The notes below the pieces were generated by a model that saw nothing but the letters and a program-made list of their open reading frames with translations, did not search any database and was not told where the DNA came from. A program made the position numbers and the translations under genes. Below are positions 27,433-35,518 of a stretch of 52,447 nt of DNA, piece after piece. How positions within the stretch are numbered: position 1 is the stretch's first letter; each line of letters starts with the position of its first letter. Source of the DNA: an uncultured Actinomycetes bacterium (lineage in GTDB: Bacteria; Actinomycetota; Thermoleophilia; RBG-16-64-13); the NCBI GenBank assembly GCA_903873715.1, contig CAIQPS010000081.1:1-52447 (forward strand), in the 5' to 3' direction.

Positions 27433-28755
27433 CTAAAGCTCTCCCCGTGCGACGCTGACAGTGCTCTCCGACTCTTCGTCGGCAAAGGCGGCGCCGTTCT
27501 TGAGTCCCTTGTAGACCGGATAGAGGATCGGCGCCGCGACCAGCAGCCCGGCCAGGGACACCATACCCGCCATGCTGATGACGAAACCCGACACGTACTG
27601 GTAGAGCGCCGGGGCGACGAGGGAGCCGACGAGCGCCGCTATCTGCAGCGAGCTCTGCTCCAGGCCCTGCACGCTCCCCAGCCAGCGCGACGGCGCCACC
27701 TGCACGAAGAAGCTCTGCTTGGCCGGATACGCCCAGGCGAACGCGAACCCCTCCATCGCCCCGAACACGAGGAAGAGGATGAGGTTGTGCCCCAGGCCGT
27801 AGTAGATCCAGGCGAACGCAGAGACCATGTACCCGGAGAACATCAAGCCCCAGCGGTTCCACCGGTCGGCCAGGTAGCCCCCGACGAACGAGAACAGCAT
27901 CGGGACCGAGAAGAAGATGAACGAGAGGCCGATAAAGCGCATCGAGGCTCCCAACTCCCGGAGCCAGAGGCTCCAGAGCACCTCGAAAACGCCCATAGCG
28001 AAGTGCCCGGTAGCAGCGACCAGGAGGAACGCGATGATGGGCTTGGCCAGCAACTTCCGGTACGGCGGGTGCTTCTCCTTGTGCGCGCGCCGCACGCGGA
28101 TGGCTTCCGGCTCGCGCACGAACGCGGCCAGAGCGCCCGTCGTGAGGAACGACAGCGCGCTGCCGAAGAGGAAGATCGTGTAGAAGGCCCATTTTCCGGA
28201 CCCTCCCCCGAGAGAATAGAGCGGCCAGGAAAGCATCGGACCGGCCACCAGGCCGCCGAACTGGGCGCTCTGCATCCAGCCGTAGGCGCGGCTCCGGTCC
28301 TTCTCGGTGCTGAGGTCGGCGACCAGGGCCTGCGCGGCCGGCGTGACCGCGGCCGCCCCCACCCCTTCCAGGAACCGGAAGAACACGAACCACCCCGGAT
28401 GCGTGGTTGAGATGAACAGCAACTGCGCGACCCCGAACAGGGCGATGCCGGCCAGGATCACCGGTTTGCGCCCGAAGTTGTCGCTGAGCCGGCCGAACAC
28501 GGCCGCGAACGCGAAGCTCCCGATGTAGTACGCGGCCGCCACGAGCCCTATGAGCCACATGGAGGCGTGGGCCTGCTCTTTCAGGAACACCGGGAGATAG
28601 GGCAGGATAGCGCCGAAACCCGACCAGACCACGAACGCGGCCGCGCAGATGATCCCCAACTGGAACCACAGGGTGCGCTCACGCACCGCCTCGTGGGAGG
28701 GATGCCCGCCCGCCGGGGATGCGCTGCCGGAGTGACTTGTCGAGGACGCGCTCAT
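27433..28755 (-). CDS. MFS transporter
   Basis: 440 residues with 12 hydrophobic segments, a proton-coupled major facilitator. The loop between helices 2 and 3 has the MFS signature GRLSDNFGRKPVIL, repeated weakly in the second half as GGYLADRWNRWGLM. The central cytoplasmic loop is basic (RVRRAHKEKHPPYRK). The substrate cannot be assigned; drug/metabolite exporters of this layout are common. The ATG at 28755 is preferred to an in-frame start 14 codons upstream. It diverges from the nitroreductase. Confidence 0.93.
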   Translation of the reverse strand: MSASSTSHSGSASPAGGHPSHEAVRERTLWFQLGIICAAAFVVWSGFGAILPYLPVFLKEQAHASMWLIGLVAAAYYIGSFAFAAVFGRLSDNFGRKPVILAGIALFGVAQLLFISTTHPGWFVFFRFLEGVGAAAVTPAAQALVADLSTEKDRSRAYGWMQSAQFGGLVAGPMLSWPLYSLGGGSGKWAFYTIFLFGSALSFLTTGALAAFVREPEAIRVRRAHKEKHPPYRKLLAKPIIAFLLVAATGHFAMGVFEVLWSLWLRELGASMRFIGLSFIFFSVPMLFSFVGGYLADRWNRWGLMFSGYMVSAFAWIYYGLGHNLILFLVFGAMEGFAFAWAYPAKQSFFVQVAPSRWLGSVQGLEQSSLQIAALVGSLVAPALYQYVSGFVISMAGMVSLAGLLVAAPILYPVYKGLKNGAAFADEESESTVSVARGEL

Positions 28756-28845
28756 ATGCGAACTTTCCCAATCGGGGGATGAATGGGCGCAGACCAAGGG
28801 GACGCCTGGCGCCTGACAAGGCTACCACTTCGCGAGGAGAGGGAC

Positions 28846-29706
28846 GTGGCGGAAGAGGACAAGCTGGAGGATCGCCCGGGCCGGGCCTTCCAGCAGAAGA
28901 CCACCTACGACAGAGAGTCGCTCGAGGAGATAATCCCCGACTGGCGCAGCAAGCCCGCCCTCTACAAGTTCTACAGCCACGCCCCGGTGATAGGGCTGCC
29001 CTCCCCTGCCTGGCGGGACGACGAGGACCACGGCCCCGACTTCCTTCAGATCGTCGGCAAGCGGCGGACCGTGCGCTCCTTCGGCGCCACCCCCCTCACC
29101 CTGCTCGAGCTCTCGCGCCTGCTGTGGGCATCCGCCGGGGTGACCGCCTCGTTCATCACCCCTCAGGGCCAGGATTTCTACCGCGCCACCCCCACCGCCG
29201 GCGCGCTCTACCCGATCGAGACCTACGTTGTGGTCAACAAGGTGGAAGGGCTGGAGCCCGGGCTGTACCACTACCGCGTGGCCGGTCTGGACATGCTCGA
29301 GCGGCCCATAGTGGAGGGCAGCCATGCCCTGGAACTGCTCGAGGCCGGGGACCTGCGCGACGAGATCTCAGCGGCGGCGATGGACCAGGGTCTGTGCGGC
29401 AAGGCGGGCGCCGTCTTCGTGTACACGGCCGTGTACGCGCGCTCGGAGTGGAAATATCGGGAGCGGTCCTACCGCTACTTCTATCTGGATGCGGGCCACA
29501 TGGCGGCCCAGCTGTCCCTGGCGGCGGTCGCTCAGGGCTTGGGCACCTGCCAGATAGCCGCCTTCTACGACGACGAGCTCAACGACCTTATAGGCGTGGA
29601 CGGCAAGACGGAGGGTTCACTGTATCTGACGGCGGTCGGCCGGCCCAGCAGGGCTGCGCTCGCCGGCGAGTCGGACCCCCGGAACACCGCCCGGCCGAAG
29701 GAATAG
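28846..29706 (+). CDS. SagB/ThcOx-family nitroreductase-like dehydrogenase
   Basis: About 286 residues. FMN enzyme of the SagB type. Family members dehydrogenate azoline heterocycles in peptide natural products, but many stand-alone copies are of unknown function. Typical segments: KRRTVRSFG at the FMN phosphate site, LLWASAGVT, RATPTAGALYPIETYVVV, the YFYLDAGHMAAQLSLAAVAQGLGTC helix, and TAVGRPS at the end. No precursor peptide or cyclodehydratase is nearby, so heterocycle formation is not supported. The GTG at 28846 has GAGGAGAGG upstream; an in-frame start at 28783 lacks a ribosome site. Confidence 0.92.
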   Translation: MAEEDKLEDRPGRAFQQKTTYDRESLEEIIPDWRSKPALYKFYSHAPVIGLPSPAWRDDEDHGPDFLQIVGKRRTVRSFGATPLTLLELSRLLWASAGVTASFITPQGQDFYRATPTAGALYPIETYVVVNKVEGLEPGLYHYRVAGLDMLERPIVEGSHALELLEAGDLRDEISAAAMDQGLCGKAGAVFVYTAVYARSEWKYRERSYRYFYLDAGHMAAQLSLAAVAQGLGTCQIAAFYDDELNDLIGVDGKTEGSLYLTAVGRPSRAALAGESDPRNTARPKE

Positions 29707-29748
29707 GTCCAAGCCCGGACCGCGGCTCGGAGGCGCGGCCCCCGCCGC

Positions 29749-30186
29749 TCAGGTGTCCGCCGACCGGCGCTTGCTCACGTACTCGATGTCCGGGCCGTGC
29801 AGGTATCCGATCGACCCGAAGAACGCCATGGACGCCTCGTTCTCCGACTCGATGAGCGCGGCGCAGATCTCGATGCCGAGCGCCTCGGTCCGCGCCTCCA
29901 CCTCGCGCACCAGCCTGCGGGCGATACCGTGCCTCTGATAGGCCGGCGACACGGCCAGCCGGTTCACCCATGCCCTGCGGCCGTCGTGGGTGCCGAGCAC
30001 CACCCCCACGATCTTGCCACCGCTCTCGGCGACCAGGAACACGGCGGTGCCCTGCTCCATCTCGGCCTCGATCCTGTCCTTGCGGTCGCGGCCGTGCGGG
30101 CGGAACGGCAGCCCGGCTTCCTGCCAGACGCGGACCACCGCCTCGTAGTCTTCGATGAACATCGGACGGATCGATATGCCGTTCAT
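29749..30186 (-). CDS. GNAT-family N-acetyltransferase
   Basis: 145 residues, a single GCN5-related acetyltransferase domain. The acetyl-CoA pyrophosphate loop reads YQRHGIARRLV, preceded by WVNRLAVSP. The C-terminal SENEASMAFFGSIGY is the usual strand-helix end. Substrate unknown. It converges with the nitroreductase and diverges from the permease. Confidence 0.92.
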   Translation of the reverse strand: MNGISIRPMFIEDYEAVVRVWQEAGLPFRPHGRDRKDRIEAEMEQGTAVFLVAESGGKIVGVVLGTHDGRRAWVNRLAVSPAYQRHGIARRLVREVEARTEALGIEICAALIESENEASMAFFGSIGYLHGPDIEYVSKRRSADT

Positions 30187-30310
30187 GGCCTAAATGCTAC
30201 ACGCCCCGTTTGACTTTTGAGTGAGCGTCTGTTCACATTCTATGCTGACTTTTTATGTGGCTGCGCGAGCCCATGATCGCGCGGGGGGCGTCGAGGGAGA
30301 GAGGGGTGAT

Positions 30311-31951
30311 ATGCGCGGATCATCAAACGAAATAGCATTCGCGCGGAAGGCCAGTGGTCTGGTCAGGGGTCTGAGCATGTGGGACGCGTTCGGCGTCGGC
30401 TTCATGAACCAGGGGCTCACACCGAGCATCTGGGTCATGATCAGTCTGGGCCTGAGCGTCTACATGGGCGGCAACCTGATCATCGCCACGATCCTGTCCG
30501 TGGTGTTCGCCGGGATCGGCTTCCCGCTGGTCTGGGGCATCCTCGGCGGCTCCATGCCCCGTTCGGGCGGCGAGTACGTCTACAACTCCAGGATCCTCCA
30601 CCCGCTCGTAGGGATCGGCGAATCGTTCGGTAACGCCTTCATCTGGCTCATGTGGATCTACGTCCTCGCTCCGTGGATGGCGGATCCGGGCCTCAAGATG
30701 ATGGGCGAGATGATGGGATCCTCCTGGATCTACAACAGCGTCAACGACACCTTCCTGGGCGGCCTCTCCTATGCGTGGGGCTCGTTCGTGGTGGCCACCA
30801 TCGCCAACATCATCGCCGTCCTGTTCGTAGTCTTCGGCGTCAAGGTGTTCGCGCGGGTGCAGAAGGTCATCATGGGCCTGGGCCTCATCGGGGCCGTCGC
30901 CATCATCGTGGCTCTGCTGATGTCCAGCAAGCAGGAGTTCGCCAACAACTGGAACTCCATGGCTGCCCAGTACGGCTCGCTGAACTACAACGACTTCATC
31001 AAGGCGGCGGGCGACGCGGCCGGTACGGCCATGCCGACCACCTGGAACTGGTACGACACCTTCGGGGTCATGGTGGCCGGTTCCTGGCTGTTCGCCTACT
31101 CCTACTGCATCACGTTCATCGCCGGCGAGGTCAAGCGGCCCGACAAGAGCATCATCCTGTCGAACCTCTTCGCCATCATCGTCCCGGCGGTGTTCATGAT
31201 CCTCACCGCCATCGGCCTCTACCACATCGTGGACTTCAACTTCCTGTCCGCGACCGCTTGGGTGGACGAGAACGGTCTGGACGGATACACGATGCCGTGG
31301 GCCCCGCACTTCGTCGGCCTCGCGGCCATAGCGGTCGGGAACAAGATCGTCATCTTCCTGATGGCGCTGTCGTTCCTGCTGTTCACTCTCTGGTGGATCG
31401 CCCTGTCGTACCTGGCGTTCCCGCGCATCATCTTCGCGTGGGGCATGGACCGCATGGGTCCCAAGTGGTTCACCGACGTGAACGCCCGCTTCGCCTCCCC
31501 GGTGAAGAACTACATCCTGGGCTTCTGCATCGCGGAAGGCCTCATCGCCCTGTACGTCTTCTGGCAGAACGACAACATGCAGGGCCTGTCGGTCACGGCA
31601 CTAGAGATCTTCTCCGTGTTCGGCGTGACCGCCATCGCCGCCGCCATCTTCCCGTTCTCCAGGCGCTCGAAGGGCATCTGGGAATCCTCGCCGTACCGTA
31701 AGTGGACGGTGTTCAAGATCCCAGTGGTCACGCTCGGCGCGGTCGTGAACCTCGCATACCTGGTCATCCTGGCAGTGTTCTTCTTCGCCCAGTCCGACCG
31801 CAGCCTCGAAGGCTTCACGCTCGCCACCGGGATCCTCATCCTGGGGTCGTGGGCCCTCGGTCTCTGCTGGTACTGGTTCTGGAGCTGGAAGGCCAACCGG
31901 ACCGCCGGCATCAGCACCACCATGCTCACCGGCGAGCTGCCGCCCGAGTGA
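30311..31951 (+). CDS. APC-superfamily amino-acid permease
   Basis: About 546 residues with 12 or more hydrophobic segments. The N-terminal pattern of the APC fold is present: RKASGLVRGLSMWDAFGVGF, then the helix 3-4 region FPLVWGILGGSMPRSGGEYVYNSRIL, where G-GEYVY is the classic amino-acid permease signature. VKRPDKSII matches the conserved loop after helix 6 (E-x-K-x-P). The substrate is unknown. The ATG at 30311 is preferred because AGAGAGGGGTGAT precedes it; longer in-frame starts lack support. A possible TTGACT -35 lies at 30210, but I see no convincing -10. A strong terminator follows at 32030. Confidence 0.94.
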   Translation: MRGSSNEIAFARKASGLVRGLSMWDAFGVGFMNQGLTPSIWVMISLGLSVYMGGNLIIATILSVVFAGIGFPLVWGILGGSMPRSGGEYVYNSRILHPLVGIGESFGNAFIWLMWIYVLAPWMADPGLKMMGEMMGSSWIYNSVNDTFLGGLSYAWGSFVVATIANIIAVLFVVFGVKVFARVQKVIMGLGLIGAVAIIVALLMSSKQEFANNWNSMAAQYGSLNYNDFIKAAGDAAGTAMPTTWNWYDTFGVMVAGSWLFAYSYCITFIAGEVKRPDKSIILSNLFAIIVPAVFMILTAIGLYHIVDFNFLSATAWVDENGLDGYTMPWAPHFVGLAAIAVGNKIVIFLMALSFLLFTLWWIALSYLAFPRIIFAWGMDRMGPKWFTDVNARFASPVKNYILGFCIAEGLIALYVFWQNDNMQGLSVTALEIFSVFGVTAIAAAIFPFSRRSKGIWESSPYRKWTVFKIPVVTLGAVVNLAYLVILAVFFFAQSDRSLEGFTLATGILILGSWALGLCWYWFWSWKANRTAGISTTMLTGELPPE

Positions 31952-32029
31952 TCTTGCTTGGGTGCGGCTGGGAGGGCTAGAAGGCTGCTTCGAAGCGCCG
32001 CTTCCCGGTAGCCGCTAGGGCCGCTTTTT

Positions 32030-32070
32030 GGGGAGCCGCCGCCGCGCAAGCGGCTGCGGCTCCCCAGTTT
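32030..32070 (+). terminator. Strong rho-independent terminator after the permease gene
   Basis: GGGGAGCCGC (32030-32039) pairs with GCGGCTCCCC (32056-32065). Inner GCCG/CGGC pairs extend the stem past one mismatch, and AGTTTT follows. It separates the permease from the metallophosphoesterase gene. Confidence 0.88.
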
Positions 32071-32138
32071 TGTGCCTATACTGTCCCGTTCGTGTCAAAG
32101 GCCCCCACGGGCCCCTACCCACTCGAGAGGAGTGATAC

Positions 32139-33083
32139 GTGCTCAAACTGTTCTATGTGACCGATATCCACGGGTCCAACGTGTGCTACCGCAAATTCCT
32201 GAACGCCCTTCCCATCTACGGCATCGACGTGGCGATCCTGAATGGTGACCTCCTGGGCAAAGTGCTCATCCCCCTTGTCGAGAAGGCCGGAGGCGGCCGC
32301 GAGTGCCACCTCATGGGCCAATACACCGAGATGAACACCGCCGACGAAGTGGCCGCCGTCAAGAAGACCATCGAGAACGCCGGCTACTACTGGGTCGAGC
32401 AGAGCCACGACGAGTTCGCGGCGATCAAGGACGATCCGGGCGCCATCGACCAGCTCTTCAAGAAACGCGCGGTCGAGCGCATCGAGGAATGGCTCCAGTT
32501 GGCCGACGAGCGCCTCGCCGGCAAGAACACCGACGTGTACATCTGCCCCGGCAACGACGACTGGTGGGAGATCGACGACATGATCGCCTCCTCCAAGTCG
32601 CTCAAGCCCTGCGACGACATGATCGTCAAGTTCTCCGACTACACGATGGTCTCGTCCTCGCGCTCCAACCCCACTCCGTGGGACACGCCGCGCGAGTTCT
32701 CCGAGGAGGAGCTCTCGGTCTACCTCGATGGCCTGTGCCAGCGAGTGGGCCCGTCCTCCAAGGACTTCGAGAACGTCATCTTCAACTTCCACGTGCCTCC
32801 GCACGGCTACTCTCTCGACCTCTGCCCCAAGTTGGACGCCAACATGCGCATGGCCGCCGAGGAGAAGATCCACGCGGGCAGCATCGGCGCCAAGAAGGTC
32901 ATCGAGAAGTACCAGCCGCTGCTGGGCCTGCACGGCCACATCCACGAGGCGCGGGGTGCACAGAAGTCCGGCCGCACCCTCATGATCAACCCCGGGAGCG
33001 AGTACTCCGAGGGCATCCTCAAGGGCGTCGTGGTGATGCTGGACAAGAAGAAGGTCAAAGACTACGTGTTCACCAGCGGGTAG
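32139..33083 (+). CDS. Calcineurin-like metallophosphoesterase with large insertion
   Basis: 314 residues, cytoplasmic. Metal-site motifs run in order: Asp9-x-His11 (VTDIHG), Asp37 (LNGDLL), Asn139 in PGNDDWW, His218 in FNFHVPPHG, and His267/His269 in LHGHIHEA. The usual GNHD/E reads GNDD, so the histidine that normally assists catalysis is replaced by Asp140. An insertion of about 90 mostly helical, charged residues lies between the GD and GN motifs. The substrate is unknown. The GTG at 32139 follows GAGAGGAGTGAT. It forms a two-gene unit with the nucleotidyltransferase-like gene 44 bases downstream, insulated by terminators on both sides. Confidence 0.92.
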   Translation: MLKLFYVTDIHGSNVCYRKFLNALPIYGIDVAILNGDLLGKVLIPLVEKAGGGRECHLMGQYTEMNTADEVAAVKKTIENAGYYWVEQSHDEFAAIKDDPGAIDQLFKKRAVERIEEWLQLADERLAGKNTDVYICPGNDDWWEIDDMIASSKSLKPCDDMIVKFSDYTMVSSSRSNPTPWDTPREFSEEELSVYLDGLCQRVGPSSKDFENVIFNFHVPPHGYSLDLCPKLDANMRMAAEEKIHAGSIGAKKVIEKYQPLLGLHGHIHEARGAQKSGRTLMINPGSEYSEGILKGVVVMLDKKKVKDYVFTSG

Positions 33084-33127
33084 ACCCACGGGTTCGACGG
33101 GTCGTTGAAAGAGACAAGGAGTCAGCG

Positions 33128-33934
33128 ATGAAGGAATTCATCCTCCCCAAAGACATCCCGCTGGATATCTATCCGAAGCCGGAGGTCTTCCTGTCCGAAG
33201 GCAAGCGCATCGTGGACGCCGCCAGCCAGGCCGGCTTCGCCATGCGGGTCATGGGCCCGCTCGCGCTGCACTACTACTTCCCGGAGCAGGTGCCCCTGTA
33301 CGCGAAGTTGGAGCGCCTCGGCGAACGGTACTTCACGGACATCGACTTCGTCGCCTACTCGAAGAACGGCGGCAAGATGAAGAACTTCTTCGAGAAGCTC
33401 GGCTACGAGTGCGACGTCAATACGCTCATGATGACCGGCAAGACCCGCCAGATCTACTACGGCGGCGCCGTGCCCATGATCGACGTCTTCCTCGACAAGC
33501 TGGACTACTGCCACGAGGTGAACTTCAAGGACCGCCTGGAGTTCGACGACTACTGCATCTCCCTGACCGACATCACCCTGCAGAAGCTGCAGATCTGGGA
33601 GATCAACGACAAGGATCTCAAGGACCTGGAATTCCTCCTCACCGTGGCCGAGATAGGCCAGGACGAGAAGAAGAAGATCAACCGGGACTACGTGGCCAAA
33701 CGCCTCGGCGACGATTGGGGCTTCTGGTACACCGCTACCACGAACCTGGGCCGCATCAAAGCCCACGTGGACGGCGTGGCCGCGCTCGACGACGCCCAGA
33801 AGGCCCACGTCAAGCAGCGCTGCGACGAGCTCCTGGCCCGCATAGAAGCGGAGCCCAAGACCAAGGACTGGCAGAAGCGCGCCAAGAAGGGCACCGAGAA
33901 GCTCTGGTACAACACCAACTTCTCCGACTGGTAG
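33128..33934 (+). CDS. Nucleotidyltransferase-fold protein, function unknown
   Basis: 268 residues. Residues ~25-135 fit the DNA polymerase beta/AbiEii-like nucleotidyltransferase fold: RVMGPLALHYY (the helix usually starting with GG or GS), YFTDIDFV with Asp71 and Asp73, and PMIDVFLD with Asp119 as the likely third metal ligand. The sequence SLTDITLQKLQIWEINDKDLKDLEFLL resembles the helix after the core in AbiEii-type proteins (xKLxxxxxRDxxDLxxLL). The C-terminus is Lys/Trp-rich. The protein is more Lys-rich than its neighbours. AAGGAG precedes the ATG at 33128. It follows the metallophosphoesterase and is closed by a perfect hairpin terminator. The NTase assignment is by motif reading only. 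Confidence 0.75.
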   Translation: MKEFILPKDIPLDIYPKPEVFLSEGKRIVDAASQAGFAMRVMGPLALHYYFPEQVPLYAKLERLGERYFTDIDFVAYSKNGGKMKNFFEKLGYECDVNTLMMTGKTRQIYYGGAVPMIDVFLDKLDYCHEVNFKDRLEFDDYCISLTDITLQKLQIWEINDKDLKDLEFLLTVAEIGQDEKKKINRDYVAKRLGDDWGFWYTATTNLGRIKAHVDGVAALDDAQKAHVKQRCDELLARIEAEPKTKDWQKRAKKGTEKLWYNTNFSDW

Positions 33935-33977
33935 ACGCCGCTTCGTTCACCGTCTTCGGCCGAGTGACCGATGCCGC

Positions 33978-34011
33978 GGGGCCGCATGCGATGCATGCGG
34001 CCCCGTTTGTT
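33978..34011 (+). terminator. Rho-independent terminator closing the metallophosphoesterase/NTase unit
   Basis: Perfect 11-base stem GGGGCCGCATG (33978-33988) / CATGCGGCCCC (33994-34004) with a 5-base loop, followed by GTTTGTTTG. Confidence 0.88.
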
Positions 34012-34099
34012 TGACCGGGGCCTCGTCTCCCCCGCCTGCTCCCCACGCCCGCGCGGGATGCACTACACTGCCATCATCGCGCACCTATAGGGAGGGACC

Positions 34100-34354
34100 G
34101 TGAAGGCATACGACATCATGCACGAGTGGGACCGGGTGGTCGGCAACCCGCCTCGCACCGACGAGGATCTCGACCGCGACGTCCCCGGCAAGCTCCCCGA
34201 TGGCGACTACGAGGGCTGGAAGGCCCGGCTCGAGGCTAAAGACGTGGCGGCCATCGCGCAGGGAATGAGGCTCTGGGGCGTTCCCATAGCGCCTCTGGAA
34301 GGCTTCGCCATGGACGAGAACATCGAGACCGCGGAGCGGGATCCGCTGGGCTAG
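34100..34354 (+). CDS. Small acidic hypothetical protein
   Basis: 84 residues, soluble, acidic, no transmembrane segment or recognisable domain. The GTG at 34100 has a good GGAGGG site. Codon use matches the genome (GC-rich third positions). It converges with marR 45 bases away. Function unknown; the good ribosome site and full-length frame support a real gene. Confidence 0.65.
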   Translation: MKAYDIMHEWDRVVGNPPRTDEDLDRDVPGKLPDGDYEGWKARLEAKDVAAIAQGMRLWGVPIAPLEGFAMDENIETAERDPLG

Positions 34355-34399
34355 GCAAGCGGCCTGCGGAGCCCGCCGGCCCCGCACCCTCGAAGGCAG

Positions 34400-34909
34400 C
34401 TACTTCTTGGCCGGACCAGCGTTGGGGTTGGCCGGCAGGCTGAACATCCACTCCGGGATGCCGAGATCGTCGAGCACCTTGGACCGCAGCTTCCAGAGAC
34501 AGGACGAGAACTGTTCCCGCTCCTTGGGGCTGAGCACCGAGAAGATCCGGCGGTCGGTGTCGTTGTGGAGGGACTGGTCGTACACGTCGCGGCCCTTTTC
34601 GGTCAACCGCACCAAGACCTTGGACCTGCCGGTGCCCTTGTGCCGAGAGATGAGATCGTCCTTCTCCATGCGCTTGAGCAACTCGGTGACCGAGTGCAGT
34701 TCCCGGAAGAGATCGCGGGCGATCTCGACGGGGGTGGCGGAGCCGCCGTTGTTCTCGATGATGAAGAGGACGGCCCTGCGCTCGTTGCTGATGCCGTAAC
34801 GCGCGTAGTCCCGCTCCCTCGCCCGGAGGATCGCGTCCTTCGTCTGGGCCACGAGCACCCAGAGCATGAAGTACTCGTCCGGGAACCGTTCCGCGTCTTT
34901 GTCAGGCAT
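34400..34909 (-). CDS. MarR-family transcriptional regulator
   Basis: 169 residues with a winged helix-turn-helix (about residues 45-130). The recognition region is GGSATPVEIARDLFRELHSVTELLKRMEKDDLI, followed by the wing HKGTGRSKVLVRLTEKGRDVY. Members are usually dimeric repressors responding to small ligands. The ATG at 34909 with GAGGGGTGA is preferred to an in-frame start 37 codons upstream, which would run into the divergent promoter region. It diverges from the small membrane protein gene at 35045, its most likely target along with itself. Confidence 0.92.
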   Translation of the reverse strand: MPDKDAERFPDEYFMLWVLVAQTKDAILRARERDYARYGISNERRAVLFIIENNGGSATPVEIARDLFRELHSVTELLKRMEKDDLISRHKGTGRSKVLVRLTEKGRDVYDQSLHNDTDRRIFSVLSPKEREQFSSCLWKLRSKVLDDLGIPEWMFSLPANPNAGPAKK

Positions 34910-34979
34910 GTAGTCACCCCTCGCATCTGTATGACCGTCTGAATTCTCCCATATGCACCCAGACCACGCACGGATCCCC

Positions 34980-35007
34980 TTGCACTCGGGATGTAGCGGC
35001 CTATAGT
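34980..35007 (+). promoter_or_regulatory. Sigma-70-like promoter for the 35045 small membrane protein
   Basis: TTGCAC (34980-34985), a 16-base spacer and TATAGT (35002-35007), 38 bases before the GTG start; AGGAGG lies at 35030-35035. It resembles the ferredoxin promoter (same -35). Confidence 0.65.
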
Positions 35008-35044
35008 AAGCAGAACGCACACACCACGTAGGAGGTTCGTTCAG

Positions 35045-35230
35045 GTGGACATGGTCCGGTTTCTGAGCAGCAACTTCGGTTTCCTGCTGATCTTCCTCGG
35101 TGCCGTGTGGTGGGGCACCGACGCGCTATCCACCTGGATCGGCGTAGTCGTAGTAGTCGTAGGTGTGATCGCCTTCCTCGGCGGACTCGCGCGCGATATC
35201 TGGGGCGCGATACGAGGGGACGCCGCCTAG
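35045..35230 (+). CDS. Small two-helix membrane protein
   Basis: 61 residues with two hydrophobic segments (FGFLLIFLGAVWWG and WIGVVVVVVGVIAFLGGLA) and a short charged tail, so both ends are probably cytoplasmic. Well-placed AGGAGG and a promoter upstream support it. The GTG at 35045 fits the ribosome-site spacing; an ATG two codons later is an alternative. The DUF4177-type gene follows 57 bases downstream on the same strand. Confidence 0.78.
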   Translation: MDMVRFLSSNFGFLLIFLGAVWWGTDALSTWIGVVVVVVGVIAFLGGLARDIWGAIRGDAA

Positions 35231-35287
35231 TCCGGAGAACCGGCGCGCCAGGGCAACCCGGCGCGCCTATCAGAAAGGCGATCCACG

Positions 35288-35518
35288 TTGGCCGATGCCT
35301 CCGCGAATGCGGCCGGGCCCGGAGAGACCTGGGAGTACAAGGTCATCCGAGTCACGGTAGGCAATCTGACGTTCCAGAAATACGGCCCCGACACGTTCCC
35401 GTTCGAAGGGACCCTGAACGAGTTGGGCAAGGACGGCTGGGAGGCGTTCCATGCCCAGGCCTATGCCGAGGGCGAGATGCTGCTGTTGTTCCTGAAGCGG
35501 CGGACGCCTGCGGCCTAA
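35288..35518 (+). CDS. DUF4177-type small protein
   Basis: 76 residues. The pattern WEYKVIRV ... LNELGKDGWEAF ... LLLFLKRR is that of the DUF4177 family of small soluble proteins with unknown function. TTG start at 35288 with AAAGGCGA upstream. Its stop overlaps the stop of the convergent DUF2079 gene by 4 bases. Confidence 0.85.
   Translation: MADASANAAGPGETWEYKVIRVTVGNLTFQKYGPDTFPFEGTLNELGKDGWEAFHAQAYAEGEMLLLFLKRRTPAA

Noticed and set aside
26915-28669. One 584-codon minus-strand protein
   Set aside because: Only its last 169 residues are a real protein (DUF5658 type, start 27424). The rest is a wrong-frame reading through the MFS transporter gene.
28846-29706. Azoline-type natural product cluster around the SagB-like gene
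   Set aside because: No precursor peptide, cyclodehydratase or protease nearby; the neighbours are an MFS transporter and a GNAT protein only.
30205-30260. Promoter TTGACT for the permease gene
   Set aside because: No -10 hexamer at an acceptable spacing (nearest candidates are 19-25 bases away), so not listed as a feature.
34935-34960. MarR operator palindrome in the marR upstream region
   Set aside because: TCTGTATGACCGTCTGA shows only partial symmetry with several mismatches.
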